Shown here: positions 28,260 through 36,947 of the stretch, one piece after another | Position numbering within the stretch: position 1 is the first letter of the stretch | Layout: each line of letters starts with the position of its first letter | NCBI GenBank assembly: GCA_025963385.1 | Contig: JAOPUT010000393.1 | Location: 1 to 57,181 of the forward strand | Length of the DNA: 57,181 bases | Origin: Mycobacterium sp. | Lineage (GTDB): Bacteria > Actinomycetota > Actinomycetes > Mycobacteriales > Mycobacteriaceae | Reading direction: 5' to 3' | The notes under the pieces: model-generated | Database searches by the model: none | What the model saw: the letters and a program-made list of their open reading frames with translations, nothing else | What the model was told of the DNA's origin: nothing | Translations under genes and position numbers: made by a program

Positions 28260-29039
28260 CTAGTCCGACTTGAGCAGCTGCTGGGAGACCTGCAGCATCA
28301 CCCGCCGCGGGGTGAAGCGGTAGCCGGATGCCAGCAGGGCGTTCTTCCAGCCGGACACCACCGTCGGCGTGGACTTGTCGAGTGCGGCCATCGCGGTGTC
28401 CACGACCTGCTTGGAGGTCTGCCTGCCACTGGTGAGGAACTCCTCACCGCTGCGCGCGAAGAACTCGGTCTCGGTCGCGCCGGGACAGAGCGCCATCACC
28501 CGGACGCCGCTGCCCTTGGTCTCCTGCCAAAGGGCCTCGGTGAACGACAGCACGAAGGCCTTGGTGGCGCCATAGACGGCCATGCCGGGAGTCGGCTGGA
28601 ACGCTGCGGTGGACGCGACGTTGAGGACCAGCCCGTGCCGCGCCGTGGTCATGGCGGGGAGGAACAGCGCGGTCAGTTCGACGAGCGTTACGCAGTTCAG
28701 CTGGATCTGGGCGGCGTCGGCCTGCGCGTCCTGACCCACGAAGTCGCCGTGCAGACCGACGCCCGCGTTGTTGACGAGGAGGTCGATCCGGCGCCCGAGG
28801 TCACCGACCTTGGCCGCGAGGTCCGCGGCCGAACCGGGCACCGACAGGTCCGCGGCGATGACGTCGACCTGCAGTCGGGGGTCGATCTCGAGCAGTCTGT
28901 CCTTCAGGTCGGCCAACTTGTCGGCCCGCCGCGCGACGAGGACGAGGTTGACCCCACGCCCGGCCAGCTGGAGCGCGAACTCCTCGCCGATTCCGCCGCT
29001 CGAGCCGGTGATCAGCGCAGTGTCGCCCTTCAGGTCCAT
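28260..29039 (-). CDS. Short-chain dehydrogenase/reductase
   Basis: A 259-residue SDR. Cofactor motif TGSSGGIG, NNAG and the catalytic Ser-Tyr-Lys (ASTAAF ... YGATKAF) are all present, followed by CPGATETEF. The subgroup with a C-terminal tail (WKNALLASGYRFTPRRVMLQVSQQLL) is common in mycobacteria and often acts on acyl or long-chain substrates, possibly at the membrane. ATG at 29039. It is divergent from the DUF427 gene 22 bases away. Substrate unknown. Confidence 0.88.
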   Translation of the reverse strand: MDLKGDTALITGSSGGIGEEFALQLAGRGVNLVLVARRADKLADLKDRLLEIDPRLQVDVIAADLSVPGSAADLAAKVGDLGRRIDLLVNNAGVGLHGDFVGQDAQADAAQIQLNCVTLVELTALFLPAMTTARHGLVLNVASTAAFQPTPGMAVYGATKAFVLSFTEALWQETKGSGVRVMALCPGATETEFFARSGEEFLTSGRQTSKQVVDTAMAALDKSTPTVVSGWKNALLASGYRFTPRRVMLQVSQQLLKSD

Positions 29040-29061
29040 CGCACGATCCTATGGTGGAGGC

Positions 29062-29835
29062 ATGACCTCAGGCAGTGTTCCGGATTACCCGCAGACGGCC
29101 GCGGTGCGCGGTCGCGTCGAACCGGCGCCCCGGCGCGTGCGCGGTTTCGTCGGTAACCGCCCGATCTTCGACACAACCGCCGCACGCTACGTATGGGAGG
29201 TGCCGTACTACCCGCAGTACTACATCCCGCTCGACGACGTCGACACCGATCTCCTGGTCGACGAGAATCATTCGCAGCGAGTGCAATTCGGACCATCCAA
29301 GCTGTACTCGATCACCGGCAGTCCCGATGAGAAGCCCGCGGTGCGGGTTTTCGACGCAGACGGCGACGGTCCGGTCGCGGGGTACGTCCGGTTCGAGTGG
29401 GCCAGCGTGCAGTGGTTCGAAGAGGACGAGCCGATCGTCGGCCACCCGCGCAACCCCTATGTCCGCGTGGATGCGCTGCGCTCCCACCGCCACGTCAGGG
29501 TGGAGCTCGAGGGCACCGTCCTCGCCGAGACGCACAGTCCGGTCCTGCTCTTCGAAACCGGCCTGCCGACAAGGTATTACATCGACCGCACCGACGTGTT
29601 CTTCGAGCATCTGACGCCAAGCGACGCCGAGACCCTCTGTCCGTACAAGGGCACCACGTCCGGCTATTGGTCAGTACACGTCGGCGATGACGTCCACCGG
29701 GACCTGGCCTGGACCTACGACTACCCGCTACCGCCGGTGGCCGCCATCGCCCATTTGATCGCCTTCTACAACGAGAAGCTCGACATCGTGGTCGACGGCG
29801 TCAGCCTGCCGCGGCCGAGCACACACTTCGGCTAG
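29062..29835 (+). CDS. DUF427 family protein (Rv1056-like)
   Basis: A 257-residue protein made of two DUF427-like halves; the second is clearest (VRVELEGTVLAETHSPVLLFETGLPTRYY cut short here: VELEGTVLAET, LFETGLPTRYY, CPYKGTTSGYW). Function of the domain is unknown. Gene order next to the Rv1057-like propeller matches Rv1056. The ATG at 29062 is preceded by GGTGGAGG, an excellent ribosome site. It ends about 240 bases before the next candidate gene. Confidence 0.85.
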   Translation: MTSGSVPDYPQTAAVRGRVEPAPRRVRGFVGNRPIFDTTAARYVWEVPYYPQYYIPLDDVDTDLLVDENHSQRVQFGPSKLYSITGSPDEKPAVRVFDADGDGPVAGYVRFEWASVQWFEEDEPIVGHPRNPYVRVDALRSHRHVRVELEGTVLAETHSPVLLFETGLPTRYYIDRTDVFFEHLTPSDAETLCPYKGTTSGYWSVHVGDDVHRDLAWTYDYPLPPVAAIAHLIAFYNEKLDIVVDGVSLPRPSTHFG

Positions 29836-30072
29836 CGGAGGGCCGGAAGCTCTCACCGGGCTCACAGGCTCGGGTCCTACTTTGTGCGCTAAACCCCCGG
29901 CATGCCCAGCGCGGGCAGGCCCACCTGAGCACCCTGGTCGAGCCAGTCGCCGTTGGCCAGTGCGGCCATTCATCGACGGGCAGTACCTCGAAATGGCAAC
30001 GCCGGTGCGCGACCTTCGAATCCGGTGCCACCCTGGCGCGCGCACATTAAGAATCGGTGAGAGGATCTCGGT

Positions 30073-30360
30073 GTGGTCGATGACGCAGGGAGCGCTCAAG
30101 CGCACGCACTGCTTGGCGAGCTGTACGGGCACGTGGCCGACATCTCGAACAAGCTGGAAGCCGCTGAAGCGCGCAATCGGCGCGCACGCGCCCGCGGCAA
30201 CACCCGAAGGGATCCGATCGCCGGGACTCTGCGACGCGAACTGTACGAAGCCCATCGCCTGATCGACGGGTTGCACCGCCGCTACCCCCAGACGTTGCCT
30301 GCGTCACGCAGGCCGGCGATCGCGCATCAGCAGCACGCCGTCGGCACCTCCTCCCACTAG
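30073..30360 (+). CDS. Small charged helical protein (hypothetical)
   Basis: A 95-residue predicted protein starting at GTG 30073 with GAGAGGA upstream. Residues 8-70 are heptad-rich and highly charged (ELYGHVADISNKLEAAEARN, then LRRELYEAHRLIDGLHRRYP), suggesting a helical hairpin or coiled coil. No membrane segment or signal peptide. The base composition and third-position GC agree with coding sequence, but I do not recognise a family. About 237 bases before it (29836-30072) contain nothing I can name. Confidence 0.5.
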   Translation: MVDDAGSAQAHALLGELYGHVADISNKLEAAEARNRRARARGNTRRDPIAGTLRRELYEAHRLIDGLHRRYPQTLPASRRPAIAHQQHAVGTSSH

Positions 30361-30499
30361 AGCGTCTCGACCTCGGCGGTGAAACCGCCACCCGCAATCT
30401 CCAGCTGATCTCCACACAACCTTCATGCAAGGAGGTACCGCTGCGCCGCACCATCCATTCGAGTCACGAATCAAGTGACCCGAAACGAGAGGAGCGGTC

Positions 30500-30808
30500 A
30501 TGCGTACCGCATTGTTCATCCCCGCCGCGATCACCGCCGCAGTCGTCGGAGTGCTTGCGCTGCCTGCCATTCCGGCTATAGCAGCCGATTCCGCGATCGT
30601 CACGATCGGCCAGCTCGAGGCCCAGGGCTTCGACGTCAAGATCGACCGCATCGGAAGCGCGCCGCTGAACCAGTGCGTCGTCACCGACGTGCGCAACCCG
30701 CGGGAGAGGACCGAGATCGTCCGCGTCGACGGTTCGGGACGCGACCGCGTGATCCCGGTAGTCGTCGCCAGGACCGTCACCGTCTCACTGGACTGCTCGA
30801 ACCGATAG
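30500..30808 (+). CDS. Small secreted Cys-pair protein, paralogue D
   Basis: A 102-residue exported protein: signal peptide about residues 1-29 (ending AIAA), then TIGQLEAQGFDVKIDRIG, CVVTDVRNPRER and VTVSLDC. It belongs to the same family as the three genes at 19.1-20.1 kb, and is closest to paralogue C. GAGAGG lies upstream of the ATG, and a GTCAC/GTGAC inverted repeat (30463-30467 and 30475-30479) precedes it. It is separated by only ten bases from the oxidoreductase gene downstream and may be co-transcribed with it. Confidence 0.8.
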   Translation: MRTALFIPAAITAAVVGVLALPAIPAIAADSAIVTIGQLEAQGFDVKIDRIGSAPLNQCVVTDVRNPRERTEIVRVDGSGRDRVIPVVVARTVTVSLDCSNR

Positions 30809-30818
30809 CGTTGTGCAC

Positions 30819-31676
30819 ATGCACGTAGGAGTGGTCTTTCCCCAGACGGAACTCGGCGGAGACGTCGGCGCGGTCCGCGCGTACGGCGAGCGGGTGGAGG
30901 AGCTCGGGTTCTCCCACCTGCTCGCCTACGATCACGTAGTCGGCGCCGACCCGGAGGTCCACCAGGGCTGGAACGGCCCCTACGACGTGCACACGACGTT
31001 CCACGAGCCGCTGGTGATGTTCGGCTTCCTCGCCGGGGTCACCAGGACGCTCGAACTCGTCACCGGTGTGATCATCCTCCCCCAGCGTCAGACCGTGCTG
31101 GTGGCCAAGCAGGCCGCCGAGGTCGATCTGCTCAGCGGCGGTCGGCTCCGGCTCGGAGTCGGAATCGGCTGGAACGCCGTGGAATACGAGGCGCTCGGTC
31201 AGGACTTCAGCACGAGGGGCAAGCGGTCGGCCGAGCAGATCGTGCTGCTGCGCCGCCTCTGGACCGAGCAGAGCGTGACGTTCGACGGCGCCTTCGACAC
31301 GGTCACCGGGGCCGGCATCGCGCCGTTGCCGGTGCAGCGCCCCATCCCGATCTGGATCGGCGCCGCATCGGCACCTGGGTTCCGCAGGGCCGGACGCCTC
31401 GCGGACGGGTGGTTCCCCATGATGGCGCCAGGGCCGGAACTTGATGCAGCGCAGGCCGAGGTTGCACGCGGAGCCGCCGATGTGGGCCGGGACCCGAGCT
31501 CGATCGGGATGGAGGCGCGCGTGTCCTGGACCGGCGACGACGACGCGGTCGCCGACCAGATCGCAGCATGGTCGAAAGCGGGCGCCTCGCACCTGTCGGT
31601 CAACACCATGCGCGCCGGCCTCGACGGCGTCGACGCGCACCTCGAGGTGCTCGCCAGGGTCGCCGAATCGCTCTAG
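30819..31676 (+). CDS. Luciferase-like (LLM class) F420-dependent oxidoreductase
   Basis: A 285-residue TIM-barrel flavin or F420 oxidoreductase. Family features include the early GVVFPQTELGG, the segment LLAYDHV, VTGVIILPQRQTVLVAKQAAEVDLLSGGRL with the characteristic Lys-Gln-Ala and SGGR stretch, and GIGWNAVEYEALG. In mycobacteria such enzymes mostly use F420. The ATG at 30819 is preferred; a GTG two codons earlier is possible. Substrate unknown. Confidence 0.88.
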   Translation: MHVGVVFPQTELGGDVGAVRAYGERVEELGFSHLLAYDHVVGADPEVHQGWNGPYDVHTTFHEPLVMFGFLAGVTRTLELVTGVIILPQRQTVLVAKQAAEVDLLSGGRLRLGVGIGWNAVEYEALGQDFSTRGKRSAEQIVLLRRLWTEQSVTFDGAFDTVTGAGIAPLPVQRPIPIWIGAASAPGFRRAGRLADGWFPMMAPGPELDAAQAEVARGAADVGRDPSSIGMEARVSWTGDDDAVADQIAAWSKAGASHLSVNTMRAGLDGVDAHLEVLARVAESL

Positions 31677-31881
31677 AGCCGCCCAGCACCGGCTTCGCGG
31701 GCGTGACCACGATCCGCGCATCCGCCGCGGTCGCGAGCGACTCGTGTCGCGTCGCCGGCGCGGCGGTGACCAGGGGCGCACCGAACGTCGCTGGCCCGCT
31801 CGACGCGGCGACACCGATCGCGGCGAGGACACCGGCGGTCACGAGCGCGGTGATCAAGGTCTTCTTGGTTGCTGACCACAC
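31600..31881 (-). CDS. Possible small exported protein
   Basis: A 93-residue frame starting at GTG 31881 with GGAAGGA upstream. Residues 1-28 look like a signal peptide or anchor (MWSATKKTLITALVTAGVLA), then an Ala/Thr-rich segment, then an Arg-rich tail. The last ~77 bases overlap the 3' end of the oxidoreductase gene on the other strand, and the Arg-rich tail is probably a by-product of that overlap. It may be a real gene with a displaced stop; I am not certain. Confidence 0.4.
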   Translation of the reverse strand: MWSATKKTLITALVTAGVLAAIGVAASSGPATFGAPLVTAAPATRHESLATAADARIVVTPAKPVLGGSRAIRRPWRAPRGARRRRRGRRAWC

Positions 31882-31998
31882 GGTCCCGTCCTTCCGTTCA
31901 CGAAGTGCTCGATCGCCCTCGACACCTAGGTAGGCGAGCGGGTTACACCCCGGGCGCAGAGACTCACGGGCCCGCCGCGTGGTTAGGCTCGGGGAGCC

Positions 31999-33780
31999 AT
32001 GACGAGACGTTGCGTGCTGTCGATTTTGTTCTGTGCCCTGCTACTCGGCTCGACGAGTTGTTCGTTGTTCTCCAGCCCGTCGCCGGAAGACGCATTTCAT
32101 ACGTTCGCCGACGCGCTCGTGCGCAAGGATCCTGCGGCGGCAGCCGCGAGCACCGACGACAAGAACGCCGCGACCGCCGCGATCACGTCGATGTTCGACG
32201 GCATGGGTAAGGACGCCACGGTGAAGGTCGACGTCAGCAAGCCAGGTGACGACGACAAGACGGCGAAACTGACCTATTCCTGGTCGTTCGGACCGAACAA
32301 GGCCCTGAACTACGACGCGACGGCAACGGCGACGCAGTCCGGCGACGACTGGCGCGTGCATTGGGACACCACCGTCCTTCACCCGAAGCTGCTGCCAGGG
32401 ATGACGTTCCAGTACAGCGACGACAAGAACTTCCTCACTCCGGTCACCGACAGGGACGGGCAGCCGCTGCTGACGTGGCAGACGATCGGCGTGGTCGACC
32501 TGACCCGCACACACCTCGACTCCGCGGCCCCGCTCGCCGCACTGCTGCAACCGTTCGACGGCACCATCACCGCCGAGTCGATCGCCGGACAGTTCAACGC
32601 GACCCGGGACGACACCGTGACGGTGATCAAGCTGCGCCAGGACGATCTCGCCACGGTGGGCGATCAACTCAAGCAACTGCCCGGCGTGACGGTCGCCGAA
32701 CAGGGCGCCCTGCTGACGGCGAACCGCGACCTGGCCTCGCCGGCCATCGACGGGCTTCAGGCGTTGTGGCAGAAGACGATCGACGCGGCAGCCGGGTGGT
32801 CGGTGATGCTGGTCGACGACAAGGGACAGCCGACCGAGCAGCTGACGTCCACACCGCCGGGCGACACCCCTCCGATCAGGACGACGCTCGACACCAGACT
32901 GCAGCTGCTCGCCCAGCAGGCCGTCGCCGCCGAACCCCGGCCCGCCGTGCTGGTGGCCATCTCCCCCACGACCGGCGGCATACTGGCAGCCGCGCAGAAC
33001 GCGGCCGCCAACGCGCAGGGACCGATCGCCTTCTCCGGGTCCTACCCACCCGGATCGACGTTCAAGACCATCACGACGGCAGCCGCCCTGCAGGCGGGCC
33101 TCGCTACACCGGATACCCCGGAGGCCTGTCCAGGGACGGTGACCGTCGAGAACCGCACCATCCCCAACGAAGACGAGTTCGACCTGGGCACGGTCCCGCT
33201 GTCCACGGCGTTCGCCAAGTCGTGCAACACGACGATGGCCGCACTGGCAGACAAGCTGCCCGCCGATGCGCTGCCGAACATGGCGCGGTTGTTCGGCATC
33301 GGCGTCGACTTCGTCATCCCCGGCCTCACGACCATCACCGGAAGCGTCCCCAACGCCGACACCCCCGCACAGAAGGTCGAGAACGGGATCGGGCAGGGCA
33401 CCGTCACGGTGAGCCCGTTCGGCCTGGCGGTCGCCGAAGCCAGCCTTGGACACGGCTCGACGATCACCCCCACGCTCGTCGTCGGCGAGACGACGACGGC
33501 CAGCACGACTTCGGCGACCATTCCCCCCGCGATCGCGGACAGCCTGCGCGCGATGATGCTGAAGACCGTGTCCGACGGCACGGCGACCGCGCTGCAGGAC
33601 GTTCCCGGCCTCGGCGGCAAGACGGGCACCGCGGAGTTCGGCGACAACACCCACTCCCACGGTTGGTTCGCTGGAATCGCAGGCGACGTCGCGTTCGCAA
33701 CCCTCGTCGTCGGCGGTGACACCTCAACCCCCGCAGTCACCGTTTCTGGCGACTTTCTGCGGCCCGCCAATGCGGGTTGA
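31999..33780 (+). CDS. Penicillin-binding transpeptidase lipoprotein (Rv2864c-like)
   Basis: A 593-residue class B-type penicillin-binding protein. A signal sequence ends at a cysteine (C21) in a weak lipobox (GSTSC). The N-terminal ~30-150 region is NTF2-like (MecA-N type), then a dimerisation domain and a transpeptidase domain with all three motifs: S353-T-F-K356, S408-C-N410, and K541-T-G543. It should crosslink peptidoglycan. The architecture matches M. tuberculosis Rv2864c. ATG at 31999. It stands alone between the oxidoreductase region and the acyltransferase. Confidence 0.9.
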   Translation: MTRRCVLSILFCALLLGSTSCSLFSSPSPEDAFHTFADALVRKDPAAAAASTDDKNAATAAITSMFDGMGKDATVKVDVSKPGDDDKTAKLTYSWSFGPNKALNYDATATATQSGDDWRVHWDTTVLHPKLLPGMTFQYSDDKNFLTPVTDRDGQPLLTWQTIGVVDLTRTHLDSAAPLAALLQPFDGTITAESIAGQFNATRDDTVTVIKLRQDDLATVGDQLKQLPGVTVAEQGALLTANRDLASPAIDGLQALWQKTIDAAAGWSVMLVDDKGQPTEQLTSTPPGDTPPIRTTLDTRLQLLAQQAVAAEPRPAVLVAISPTTGGILAAAQNAAANAQGPIAFSGSYPPGSTFKTITTAAALQAGLATPDTPEACPGTVTVENRTIPNEDEFDLGTVPLSTAFAKSCNTTMAALADKLPADALPNMARLFGIGVDFVIPGLTTITGSVPNADTPAQKVENGIGQGTVTVSPFGLAVAEASLGHGSTITPTLVVGETTTASTTSATIPPAIADSLRAMMLKTVSDGTATALQDVPGLGGKTGTAEFGDNTHSHGWFAGIAGDVAFATLVVGGDTSTPAVTVSGDFLRPANAG

Positions 33781-34167
33781 TAGCTGCGCCTGCCGAGCCC
33801 GCAGCGCAATTCAGCAAATAATCATCGTGCCCCGTTTTCGGATTCGTCAACGGACACCTTCTGGCGCGGCTCAAATCAGCGAGTTAGCCGATTCCAAGAA
33901 CGGCCACGCGCTGGACGTGTGAGGCTAGTTCGCGAACGGAAACAAGGACCACGGATCGACCCGACGTGACCCCCATTTTGCCGATGTGCAATTACGGCTG
34001 TCGACTGGCAAACTCGCGATAAAGCCATACAATTCCATCAGCAACCATCGACCCCGCTGGGGAGTCGACGTTGCGAATGTGTTCGGCTGGATCGCCCATC
34101 GATCCAGCTTCGACGAGGCGGCAAGAAAGAGCATTCAAGTGCGCGTGCCACTCCTGGGGGAGGTAGC
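33781..34167. promoter_or_regulatory. AT-richer intergenic region before the acyltransferase
   Basis: About 390 bases of lower GC than the surroundings. No convincing gene. It includes an inverted repeat GGATCG-CCCAT-CGATCC at 34088-34104 and ends in GGGGGAGG, the ribosome site of the acyltransferase. Confidence 0.35.
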
Positions 34168-35442
34168 TTGACGAGTCCCGACGTCGCCCATGCCGCGGTC
34201 GAGTCCGCCGCGCCGCGACCACGGCAGAAGCGAGCCAGGATCATCGGCCTCGACGGGGTCCGTGGACTGGGTTGCCTGGGTGTTGCATCGGCCCACGTGG
34301 CCTTCGAATACTCACCCCTGACCACCGCCGCCGGAAAGCTGAACCTCATCGGGATGGTCTTGCTGCTCTTCTTCGTGCTGAGCGGATTCCTGTTGTTTCT
34401 GCCCTACGTTCGGGGTCTGACACGCGACCCGTCCGATGCGACGATGCCCGACACCAAGCAATATGCATTGCACCGCGTATTGAGGGTGTTCCCGGCATAT
34501 TTGGTGATCTTTCTCGTGTGCAACTACGTGTTCCGAGTCGTCTTCATCCAGAATCCGGCGCTGTTTCCCCATGGGACCGGACAGGGCACCGGAATGATCA
34601 CCGATCCATGGCAACTCATTTCGAACCTGACGCTGGTGCAGACCTATATTCCGAAGTACTTCCAAACCGGCATCAATCCGTCGTGGTCTTTGACCCTGGA
34701 GATCGTCTTCTACCTGTCATTGCCATTGTTCGGTGCGCTGTTGTTCAGCCTTCGCAGACGTACCAACATCGCGCCGCTGCGACTGGCCCTGATTGCTCCA
34801 GCCGTACTCATCGTCATCGGATTCGTCGGAAAGCTCTTCGTGGCACCGCTTGCCGCGCACGTCGGTGTCACCGACCCGTTGCTGATGCAGTGGGGTGACA
34901 ACTGGGTGGCGGTATATCTCCGGAGTTTCTTGACCAATTCCGACAGCTTTGCCTACGGCATGCTGGTGGTGATCCTCTTCGTCGCGATGGAGCAGAACGC
35001 CATTCCCGAACGGTTCAGCCGCCGCGTGCGTGCCATCGCCACGATCGCATTGATTCCGGCGCTCGTCGTGGCACTCGGAATGCTGGTCCTGCAAAGCGTC
35101 TTCGCGTTGAGTTCGATCGCATTCGCGGCGGCCATTTTCGTCGTCATCGTCGTGGCACCGCTGGCGCGCGGCGAGGAAACGGCGCTGGCCCGCTATCTCG
35201 ACGTCGGACCTGCCCGTTTCATCGGCAAAATCTCATTGTCGATCTACCTGTGGCATTTCCCGGTGCTGCTGTTGCTGGGCCGTTGGGGCCTGATGGCGGG
35301 CGACTCCGTCGGAGGAATGCTGCGAAACGTCGTCCTCGCCCTGGCGGTGTCGATCGCCCTGTCGATGGTGACCTACTACGCGATCGAACAACCCGCACTC
35401 AACCTCGCCAGGCGCTACCACCCGAAGAAGGCCAAGGCCTGA
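34168..35442 (+). CDS. Membrane acyltransferase (acyltransferase 3/OafA family)
   Basis: A 424-residue integral membrane acyltransferase of the acyltransferase-3 family, with about ten to eleven membrane segments. The opening IIGLDGVRGLGCLGVASAH carries the family motif; the R-x-x-R-like region HRVLRVFPAY and the late YLWHFPVLLL are also typical. Members add acetyl, succinyl or similar groups to glycans or lipids. A TTG start at 34168 is chosen because it has GGGGGAGG just upstream. Its GC content is visibly lower than neighbours, which hints at transfer. It starts the glycan-related stretch. Confidence 0.85.
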   Translation: MTSPDVAHAAVESAAPRPRQKRARIIGLDGVRGLGCLGVASAHVAFEYSPLTTAAGKLNLIGMVLLLFFVLSGFLLFLPYVRGLTRDPSDATMPDTKQYALHRVLRVFPAYLVIFLVCNYVFRVVFIQNPALFPHGTGQGTGMITDPWQLISNLTLVQTYIPKYFQTGINPSWSLTLEIVFYLSLPLFGALLFSLRRRTNIAPLRLALIAPAVLIVIGFVGKLFVAPLAAHVGVTDPLLMQWGDNWVAVYLRSFLTNSDSFAYGMLVVILFVAMEQNAIPERFSRRVRAIATIALIPALVVALGMLVLQSVFALSSIAFAAAIFVVIVVAPLARGEETALARYLDVGPARFIGKISLSIYLWHFPVLLLLGRWGLMAGDSVGGMLRNVVLALAVSIALSMVTYYAIEQPALNLARRYHPKKAKA

Positions 35443-35460
35443 TCTGGCCCGGCAGCACGG

Positions 35461-35559
35461 GGGTCGGACCCACGTGCCGCCGTCGACTCTCAGGTTCACG
35501 CCCGTGACGTCGAACGGGCGGTCACTGACGTCGCAGACGACGTATTCGGCGGAACCGCC
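35461..35559 (-). pseudogene. C-terminal remnant of a short-chain dehydrogenase
   Basis: On the minus strand this encodes AEYVVCDVSDRPFDVTGVNL followed by RVDGGTW, a clear match to the end of a classical SDR (the pattern ...SD...VTGVNLRVDGG). Nothing SDR-like precedes it, and after GGTW the frame runs on into the acyltransferase gene without the usual stop, so both ends are broken. The missing N-terminal part would lie to the right, where the DUF4185 gene now sits. Confidence 0.7.
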
Positions 35560-35588
35560 GTCATGCCTTCGGCGCCGCGTGGTGGACG

Positions 35589-36755
35589 ATGGGGCATCCA
35601 GGTACAGCTGATAGCTGGCTGGGGTCCGGTCTGACGTTGGAGGTGATCGACCTGTCCTGGTTCACCCGCGGAACCTCGCCTCGACGGCGGCCAGACGGCA
35701 AGCTCGCGGACCTGACGGGGCCGGGGATCAGCGACCGCTGGGGCGTCACCGCCACCGATCTCGGGGCGACGGTCCTCGCGCCGAACGGCAAGCTGGTGGC
35801 CGTCTTCGGAGATACCTTTTCGGGCAACCGCGTCGGCGATGGCACGTGGCGCTCCCCCGTCGTCCTCATCGGCACGGGGGATGCCAGGAGCCCCGTCGCC
35901 TGGGAGTGCGCAGGCGGGCCCAATCCCGAGTTCGCCGAACAACTCTGGTCCTACGTCCACGACACCACGGGCCCGCGTTGGACCCAGGGCGGAATCAGCA
36001 CCGTCCTGCCGTCGGACCTGCTGCGCGTCGGCGACTCGCTGTACCTGCACGCCATGGTGAATCGCGGTTTCCCCGAAGTCATCTGGACCGAGATCTGGCG
36101 GTCCGACGACTGCGGGGTGTCCTGGCAGCACATGGGCGAGAAGGCGAAGTTCCCTGCCGATCTGCACGGCGGCCTCGCGCAGTGCTGGTCGTGGGACTAC
36201 GACCCCGACGACGACTGGGTGTACGTCGCGTCGACGAGCTTCAAGAGGGACAAGGGCATCATCCTTCGGCGGGTTCGCCCGGCAGGAATCGGGGACCGGT
36301 CGGAGTACTCGGGTTGGGGCTTCGCCGCAGGGCGCTGGGCGTGGGACAGCGAGCCCACCCCGATCACGCCGGGCGGTGAGACGTGGGGCGAGCTGTCGTT
36401 CCGCCGGCTGGCCAAGGGCACGTGGATCCTCGGCGGGTTCGTGTCGTCGAAGTACGCGCTCGGCTACCGCGTGGTCACGGGACCCACCGCGAACATGTAC
36501 GAGGCACCGATTCAGATGCCCGTCACCGGGTCTGCGTGGAATGCCGAGGACCACGCCGCCAGCCGGGTGGCGCAGCTGTACGGCGGATACGTCCTTCCCG
36601 GCTCCCGGCTCGACGTGAGGGGCGGCGTCGGCCTCGTCGTGTCGCAGTGGAACACCACGAGCGGCTGGCCGTACCGGGCGATGCAGTTCACCTCGACGCT
36701 GCAAGACACCACCAGGGGCGACGGGCGCGATCCCGCCGACCCGATCAACCTCTAG
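35589..36755 (+). CDS. DUF4185 protein, GH183 endo-D-arabinanase-like
   Basis: A 388-residue single-domain protein of DUF4185. Family signatures include DRWGVTATDLGATVL, VAVFGDTFSG and later blade-like repeats (WRSDDCGVSWQHMG, GGVGLVVSQWNTT). DUF4185 was recently shown to hold endo-D-arabinanases (GH183) that cut mycobacterial arabinan; that activity is family knowledge, not proven here. No signal peptide is evident at the chosen ATG (35589), whose ribosome site is poor; the true start may be a later GTG/TTG around 35637-35643. It lies between two gene remnants, SDR on the left and MmyB on the right. Confidence 0.75.
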   Translation: MGHPGTADSWLGSGLTLEVIDLSWFTRGTSPRRRPDGKLADLTGPGISDRWGVTATDLGATVLAPNGKLVAVFGDTFSGNRVGDGTWRSPVVLIGTGDARSPVAWECAGGPNPEFAEQLWSYVHDTTGPRWTQGGISTVLPSDLLRVGDSLYLHAMVNRGFPEVIWTEIWRSDDCGVSWQHMGEKAKFPADLHGGLAQCWSWDYDPDDDWVYVASTSFKRDKGIILRRVRPAGIGDRSEYSGWGFAAGRWAWDSEPTPITPGGETWGELSFRRLAKGTWILGGFVSSKYALGYRVVTGPTANMYEAPIQMPVTGSAWNAEDHAASRVAQLYGGYVLPGSRLDVRGGVGLVVSQWNTTSGWPYRAMQFTSTLQDTTRGDGRDPADPINL

Positions 36756-36789
36756 CGCGCAGCCAGGTACCCGCCGGGGGAGCGTGGGG

Positions 36790-36879
36790 GTGACCACCGA
36801 CCGGATCGCCGAACTCTGTTCCGGCAGTGCGGAGTTCGCCGCGCTGTGGGCCACCCAGCACATGGACGTGCCGGGCTGA
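36790..36879 (+). pseudogene. C-terminal remnant of an MmyB-type XRE regulator
   Basis: The frame reads [20 protein letters not shown], then HMDVPG and stop. The pattern (E)L...S.EFA.LW..H matches the ligand-binding domain end of MmyB-like helix-turn-helix regulators. The DNA-binding part is missing; upstream is Gly/Arg-rich sequence and the end of the DUF4185 gene. In actinobacteria, MmyB-type genes are commonly paired with a divergent SDR gene, and the SDR remnant at 35461-35559 is in the matching orientation. Confidence 0.6.
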
Positions 36880-36947
36880 TGAACCACCACCTCGAACCCA
36901 CAGGAAATTGCCAGGTACCACTGGCTCGTCACGGGGTAGCCCACAGC

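Noticed and set aside
30000..30045. TTCGAATCC resembling a tRNA T-loop
   Set aside because: The flanking bases cannot form the five-pair T stem and no other tRNA arms are found.
29728..30276. 182-codon minus-strand frame
   Set aside because: Overlaps the DUF427 gene and the small helical protein; translation has no regular features.
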